A program made the translations under genes and the position numbers. Source: UBA9926 sp038131595 (GTDB lineage: Bacteria > Pseudomonadota > Gammaproteobacteria > Pseudomonadales > Azotimanducaceae). Taken from it: 64,000 nucleotides of DNA. Below the pieces are notes generated by a model. That model did not search any database, was not told where the DNA came from, and was given only the letters and a program-made list of their open reading frames with translations. Shown here piece by piece: positions 60,276-64,000 of this stretch. Location of the stretch: NCBI GenBank assembly GCA_038131595.1, contig JAYPPR010000008.1, forward strand, positions 1,736,001 to 1,800,000, in the 5' to 3' direction. Numbering within the stretch: the stretch's first letter is position 1; the number at the start of each line of letters is the position of its first letter.

Positions 60276-61187
60276 TGTTTCTGAGAGCCCAAGCGCGATG
60301 TTCAAATTTTGAACGGCTGCGCCGGCTGCGCCTTTTCCTAGATTGTCCAACCGAGCTACCAGCAAGAGGTCTGTTTGACTCTCAAAGCAAAGCAGTTCTA
60401 CTCGATTTGAGCCGTTTGCCGCTTCCGGGTCTAAAAATCGGTCAATCAAGCAATCTTCAGGGTTAGCTTCCATGATTTGGATGAATGGCTCACCGGCATA
60501 AGCCGCTTGCCATGCCTCGCAAATCGTGGCGCTCGACATAGGTTTGGTGAAGGCTGATTTCTTCAGCCCGATTTCGATAAGCATCCCTTGATAGAAGTTG
60601 CCGACATGGGGCAAGAAAATGGGTGCTGAATCTAGGCCAGAAAATTTAGCCATTTCAGGCAAATGTTTGTGATTGAGGTCAAACGCATATGGCCTGCACG
60701 CTGCTGCGTCGTTGCCAGAGTATTGCTCAATCATTGCCTTGCCGCCCCCGGAGTAACCGGATAATGCACTCACGAATATCGCCGTTTCTCTTGGCAGCAG
60801 CGCTTGGTCGATCAGCGGACGGATAGCGAGCGTGAAGCCCGTCGGATAGCAACCAGGATTGGCAATACGCCTGTTTGTTCTGATGTGTTCGCGCTGAACG
60901 GGACTCAGTTCCGGAAGACCGTAAGTCCAATCTGGATGGGTTCTATGGGCGGTGCTAGCGTCAATGAGAATTTGCTCATCGATCAACGCTGCTGTTTGGA
61001 TCGCTGCTTCGTCAGGCAAGCAAAGAATCACTGCATCGGCCTCGCTGATGATTGCTTGCTTGGCTGTATGATCCTTGCGCCGCTCTTCGTCGATACTAAT
61101 GACAGCAATGTCGGGATGCTTTTCGAGGCGATCACGGATCTGGAGACCAGTCGTGCCATTTTGACCATCGATAAAGACGTGGAACAT
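60264..61187 (-). CDS. argC: N-acetyl-gamma-glutamyl-phosphate reductase, type 2
   Basis: ArgC reduces N-acetylglutamyl phosphate to the semialdehyde in arginine synthesis. The 307-residue protein is the short (type 2) form, starting FIDGQNGTTGLQIRDRLEKH, where the GTTG loop binds NADP. The catalytic cysteine is in ANPGCYPTGFTLAI, and SGYSGGGKAMIEQY and HVGNFYQGMLIEIGL follow. argJ, which acts later in the pathway, lies at the other end of the window. The repeat region begins inside its 3' end. Confidence 0.94.
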   Translation of the reverse strand: MFHVFIDGQNGTTGLQIRDRLEKHPDIAVISIDEERRKDHTAKQAIISEADAVILCLPDEAAIQTAALIDEQILIDASTAHRTHPDWTYGLPELSPVQREHIRTNRRIANPGCYPTGFTLAIRPLIDQALLPRETAIFVSALSGYSGGGKAMIEQYSGNDAAACRPYAFDLNHKHLPEMAKFSGLDSAPIFLPHVGNFYQGMLIEIGLKKSAFTKPMSSATICEAWQAAYAGEPFIQIMEANPEDCLIDRFLDPEAANGSNRVELLCFESQTDLLLVARLDNLGKGAAGAAVQNLNIALGLSETTSL

Positions 61188-61321
61188 GTCGGGTAGGTCA
61201 CTTAAACGTAACTATATTTTAACACGTGGTTCGATAGCACGTGCTGTCAATTCTGCGAGTTTGCGCTAAGTGGGCGACTAACGGGTAAATCCTATTGGGG
61301 TTGCGACGAGGATTGGAGAAT

Positions 61322-62581
61322 TCAAACAGGTTGAGCCAGCGCGAGCTGCTGCAGTTGGCGGTACCTTGCGTTACCCATCGATGCGCGGTTTGGAGTATGA
61401 AACCAAGGCGCTTCGAGCACCTGATTTAGTGGAACTTGGGGATGCCAATGGTCTCGCAGGAAGTGGATGAACTTGAGTTGTCTAAACCCATCAAACCACG
61501 CGTCTACCGCGCGCTGGAATTGTGTGTGGCTTGGGGTCGATTGCTTAAGTTTAGATAGCTGGCCCACCAGCTGCGTGCTCTCGATGTAGTGCTTGATGGC
61601 GGGATCTTGAAGCTCGCCGAGCTGCTCAGGCAACGTGATTTGATTCAATGCGCTGAGAAGAAGCCCCAGAGTTTGAAAGCTGGCAGGCGCATAAAAGGTA
61701 GGCCATTCGTTCGCTTGCAGATTGCTGACAAGCGAGTGCATCGCAGGACCGGTGCCAATCGGAACCCGATTAGATTGTCGATTAGAAAGCCGGATCGCTT
61801 GGCCTCTGAGCGGCACGACGTCCCCGACTTTGGCGAGTTTGTTGAGAAGATAGAAGTCCTCTCCAGCGGAGCGCTTAGGCACCCCGCGAACCTTGGCATA
61901 GGCCTCTGCTCTGACGCCGATTAATGAACCAAGAGTAGGAAAAGCATATCGCGATTTGGCGAATGCGAGACCGGACGTATAGTGATGGAGCCGACATTCA
62001 AAGAGAAGTGTCGCCGTTTTCTGCTCGGCTGATCCCGTGAGCGAGTGTCTGAATGGAAAAACGACTCCGCTGGCTGATGGCGGCCAGGGCCGCGTTAGGT
62101 AATCGCTCGGAAGTCTTGCGTCGGCGTCGGTGAGATAGATCCGGTCTGTAGCAAGTGTGCCGTCAGCGAAAAGCATGAGCGCAGCGTCGGCCCCCAGTTT
62201 TCTGGCGAGCCCAACTCCTTGCTTGGCGGGTGGACAATGATCCTCCGTGCAGTAGTCAAAGATGAGGGTCGAGTGGCCACTCGCAAGTCGGTGCAGGGTC
62301 CACCAGCGACCGTGAGCGATTTGCGGCTCAGCCCGTAATGCTTGAAGGCAGTCGAGGGTGGCGGGATCGGGACGCGGCGCGTTAATCACTAGAATGACGA
62401 GACAACTCTCTGGAAGCGCGAGGATGATCCGCTTAATAGACGCAACCCTCTCTCGATAAGCGGGGATCACTAAAGCGGTGTCATACGAAGACACAAGCGC
62501 AAGATCATCAATTTCTGGCTCCGCGTGGCCAGAGAGATATTTGGTCACCGCCTTCGAAGCTCGACCCTTCAGATTCATCAA
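61322..62581 (-). CDS. Glycosyltransferase-like protein (GT2-type fold)
   Basis: A 419-residue protein with an N-terminal Rossmann-type start ALVIPAYRERVASIKRIIL and an acidic DXD-like site in YLTDADARLPSDYLTRPW, as in GT2-type glycosyltransferases. KRSAGEDFYLLNKLAKVGDVV near the middle resembles the acceptor/catalytic base region of such enzymes. The last 150 residues are helical and unlike anything I recognise. It overlaps miaE by four bases and belongs to the estB-miaE-GT operon. The function is not clear. Confidence 0.65.
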   Translation of the reverse strand: MMNLKGRASKAVTKYLSGHAEPEIDDLALVSSYDTALVIPAYRERVASIKRIILALPESCLVILVINAPRPDPATLDCLQALRAEPQIAHGRWWTLHRLASGHSTLIFDYCTEDHCPPAKQGVGLARKLGADAALMLFADGTLATDRIYLTDADARLPSDYLTRPWPPSASGVVFPFRHSLTGSAEQKTATLLFECRLHHYTSGLAFAKSRYAFPTLGSLIGVRAEAYAKVRGVPKRSAGEDFYLLNKLAKVGDVVPLRGQAIRLSNRQSNRVPIGTGPAMHSLVSNLQANEWPTFYAPASFQTLGLLLSALNQITLPEQLGELQDPAIKHYIESTQLVGQLSKLKQSTPSHTQFQRAVDAWFDGFRQLKFIHFLRDHWHPQVPLNQVLEAPWFHTPNRASMGNARYRQLQQLALAQPV

Positions 62582-63153
62582 TGCAGACGCGGTCTGATAG
62601 GGATTTCAGCGAGGACAGTCGCTTCTTCCTCAAGCCAAAACTCGAGCCTCTCCTGTACCTCGCTTGGATGAAAGTAGAGGTTGGCGATCTCGATAAAACG
62701 GCTTTGATGCTCAGCCTCAGAACGCGCGAGGACCGTGTAGAAGGAGGCGAGCTTGTCATCCTCTAGTGCGTCCGCGATCAGCGAAAATCGCTCTGCGCCG
62801 CGTGCTTCGATGACAGATCCCGTCAAAAGCCGATCCAGCAAGTAAGGCTCTCGCGTTTTGTCCATTCGCCGTCTCAATGCATTGACGTAGGGATCTTTAT
62901 CATCCGCAGTCAACATCAATCCTCGCGCTTCGATCAGTCGGTACACCTGCCTAAAGTGATTCATCTCTTCGAGCGCTAGATCGATCATCTCCGTCACGAG
63001 ACGGGGTCGATCGGGATAGTGCGCCACCATCGACATGGCCATGGCAGAGGCTTTGCGTTCGTTGGCGGCGTGGTCGAGAAGGAATTCGTCAAACGACCCA
63101 AGTACTGTGTCCAGCCAGTCTTGTGCTGAAGCGACTTTGAGCATCAAAGGCAT
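62578..63153 (-). CDS. miaE: tRNA 2-methylthio-N6-isopentenyl adenosine-37 hydroxylase MiaE
   Basis: MiaE is a non-heme diiron monooxygenase that hydroxylates the isopentenyl group of ms2i6A37 in tRNA. About 191 residues as written. Diiron ligands are in LALEEMNHFRQVY (ExxH) and SEAEHQSRFIEIANLY (the second ExxH), with the further glutamate in SVIEARGAERF. The ATG at 63144 (MLKVASAQ), which overlaps the estB stop as TGATG, is a likely alternative start to 63153. It sits between estB and the glycosyltransferase-like gene. Confidence 0.92.
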   Translation of the reverse strand: MPLMLKVASAQDWLDTVLGSFDEFLLDHAANERKASAMAMSMVAHYPDRPRLVTEMIDLALEEMNHFRQVYRLIEARGLMLTADDKDPYVNALRRRMDKTREPYLLDRLLTGSVIEARGAERFSLIADALEDDKLASFYTVLARSEAEHQSRFIEIANLYFHPSEVQERLEFWLEEEATVLAEIPIRPRLH

Positions 63154-63791
63154 CGGCGAATGAAGCGAGCAATGTCTTCGATTTCTTCGACGCAGACTTG
63201 GTGACCCATGGGATAGTCATGCCATTCAATGTCGTACGCGAGGCGGATGAGGTTTTCCCGAGAGGTCGCGGCGCGCATGATCGGGATCATTGGGTCCGCT
63301 GTCCCATGACCCATAAAGATAGGGAGCGCGAGATTGGCATCGGTACGCTCTTGCTCGGTCGTGGCGGCATCATGCAAATAAGTGGATAAAGCGATGATTC
63401 CCGCGATGCGCTGCTCGTAGCGCAGTCCTACTTCCAGTGCCATGACGCCGCCTTGGGAGAACCCGGCAAGCATGATGCGCTCGGGTGGGATTCCCGTATC
63501 GATCTGGGCTTGGAGGAGGGCCTTGATTGAGAGCGCTGAGGCCTTGATGTCGTCGCTTCCTGCATGTTCCGAGTGAGGCACAAAGTCATACCAAGCCCTG
63601 AGCGGCTCGCCCTCGTTGATCGTGATCGGTCGCTCTGGTGCGTGTGGGAAAACAAAGCGTAATTGCAGGTCGTCAACGCCTAACTCTGGCACGATGGGTT
63701 CAAAGTCGTGTCCGTCCGCGCCCAATCCATGAAGGAAGATCACCGCGCCTTGTGCGGGCTGTTCTGGTTCAATAACGACGGTCTCTAGCAT
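63144..63791 (-). CDS. Carboxylesterase / phospholipase-like alpha/beta hydrolase
   Basis: A 215-residue esterase of the group of small carboxylesterases (EstB, acyl-protein thioesterase-like). The oxyanion segment is VIFLHGLGADGHDFEPIVPEL, the nucleophile elbow AGFSQGGVMALEVGL, the aspartate in HGTADPMIP, and the histidine in MGHQVCVEE. A short substrate and broad specificity are typical of the family. It is the first gene of the estB-miaE-GT operon. Its stop overlaps the miaE start. Confidence 0.92.
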   Translation of the reverse strand: MLETVVIEPEQPAQGAVIFLHGLGADGHDFEPIVPELGVDDLQLRFVFPHAPERPITINEGEPLRAWYDFVPHSEHAGSDDIKASALSIKALLQAQIDTGIPPERIMLAGFSQGGVMALEVGLRYEQRIAGIIALSTYLHDAATTEQERTDANLALPIFMGHGTADPMIPIMRAATSRENLIRLAYDIEWHDYPMGHQVCVEEIEDIARFIRRCL

Positions 63792-63951
63792 GGGGTACGC
63801 CTCTTATGCGGCAATCGTGCGTTAAGGATACCGCGACTGAAAGTGCGGCTGAAGCCTGGTTCCAAAATTCTCAAATGCCGCCCAGATGATTGATTGCGAA
63901 CACCTCAGCACTTGTGCCTAAATGAAAGCAATTAGAGAGGGAGGACATGGC

Positions 63952-64000
63952 ATGGGACCGTTAACGGGATATCGAATTATTGAACTTGCTGGGATAGGCC
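63952..64000 (+). CDS. CaiB/BaiF-family CoA-transferase / alpha-methylacyl-CoA racemase, N-terminal fragment
   Basis: The frame begins at ATG 63952 and runs off the right edge. Only 16 codons are present, beginning MGPLTGYRIIELAGIG, which is the typical N-terminus of class III CoA-transferases and alpha-methylacyl-CoA racemases. GAGGGAGG just upstream is a good ribosome site. An overlapping ATG at 63947 ends after five codons and is rejected. Confidence 0.8.
   Translation, partial: MGPLTGYRIIELAGIG

Overview
The window looks like chromosomal DNA of a free-living, probably marine, gammaproteobacterium. The reasons are the E. coli/Pseudomonas-like block yacG-coaE-pilD-pilC-pilB-pilA / nadC-ampD-ampE-aceE-aceF, lineage-typical families (AmpE, DUF2835, MiaE, RhlB with an N-terminal extension, GspA/GspB), and uptake systems common in marine heterotrophs (TRAP transporter, AmtB). 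I could not place it below class level. No phage, IS element, integron or CRISPR array was seen.

Layout. 0-6.4 kb: end of argJ, then type IV pilus genes with divergent pilins. The first pilin is scrambled by several frameshifts and pilB carries one. 6.7-9.7 kb: tRNA-Thr(CGT) followed by a small accessory stretch (GNAT, exported phosphatase-like protein, P450). 10.1-18.5 kb: nadC, retropepsin-like protease, ampD/ampE, a BtuF-like protein and pyruvate dehydrogenase E1/E2. 18.7-25.4 kb: cobalamin adenosyltransferase, AmpG-like permease, alkyltransferase-like protein, CIRCE-controlled groESL, DUF2835, PuuD-like membrane protein and a coiled-coil membrane protein. 25.8-33.5 kb: gspAB, acyltransferase, a frameshifted SLC13 transporter, sbcB, apeB. 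33.6-42.2 kb: a SAM-II riboswitch with attenuator ahead of metZ, then purC, msrA, a C-S lyase, enoyl-CoA hydratase, moaB, moeA and a methyltransferase. 42.2-46.6 kb: a three-gene GT4/methyltransferase/alpha-alpha-toroid cassette and metR. 46.7-49.9 kb: a candidate structured RNA, small unknown proteins, a TauD-type dioxygenase and an alpha/beta hydrolase. 49.9-55.1 kb: TRAP transporter and sigma54-dependent amtB. 55.2-64 kb: an operon rhlB-cupin-DUF2237-halohydrin dehalogenase-like-GNAT, then aspT, argC, a glycosyltransferase, miaE, an esterase and the start of a CoA-transferase.

Themes. Sulfur and one-carbon metabolism recurs (SAM-II/metZ, C-S lyase, MetR, MsrA, cobalamin functions). Cell-wall recycling is represented by AmpD, AmpE and AmpG. 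The signals I rate highest are the SAM-II riboswitch with mutually exclusive antiterminator and terminator, a roughly 205-nt promoter-to-terminator RNA containing a 13-nt perfect complement of the 16S rRNA 3' end, a short-chain dehydrogenase carrying both sequence signatures of halohydrin dehalogenases, and the broken pilin next to tRNA-Thr. Single-base frameshifts in five otherwise normal genes may be sequencing or consensus errors. Many intergenic gaps contain short imperfect tandem duplications.
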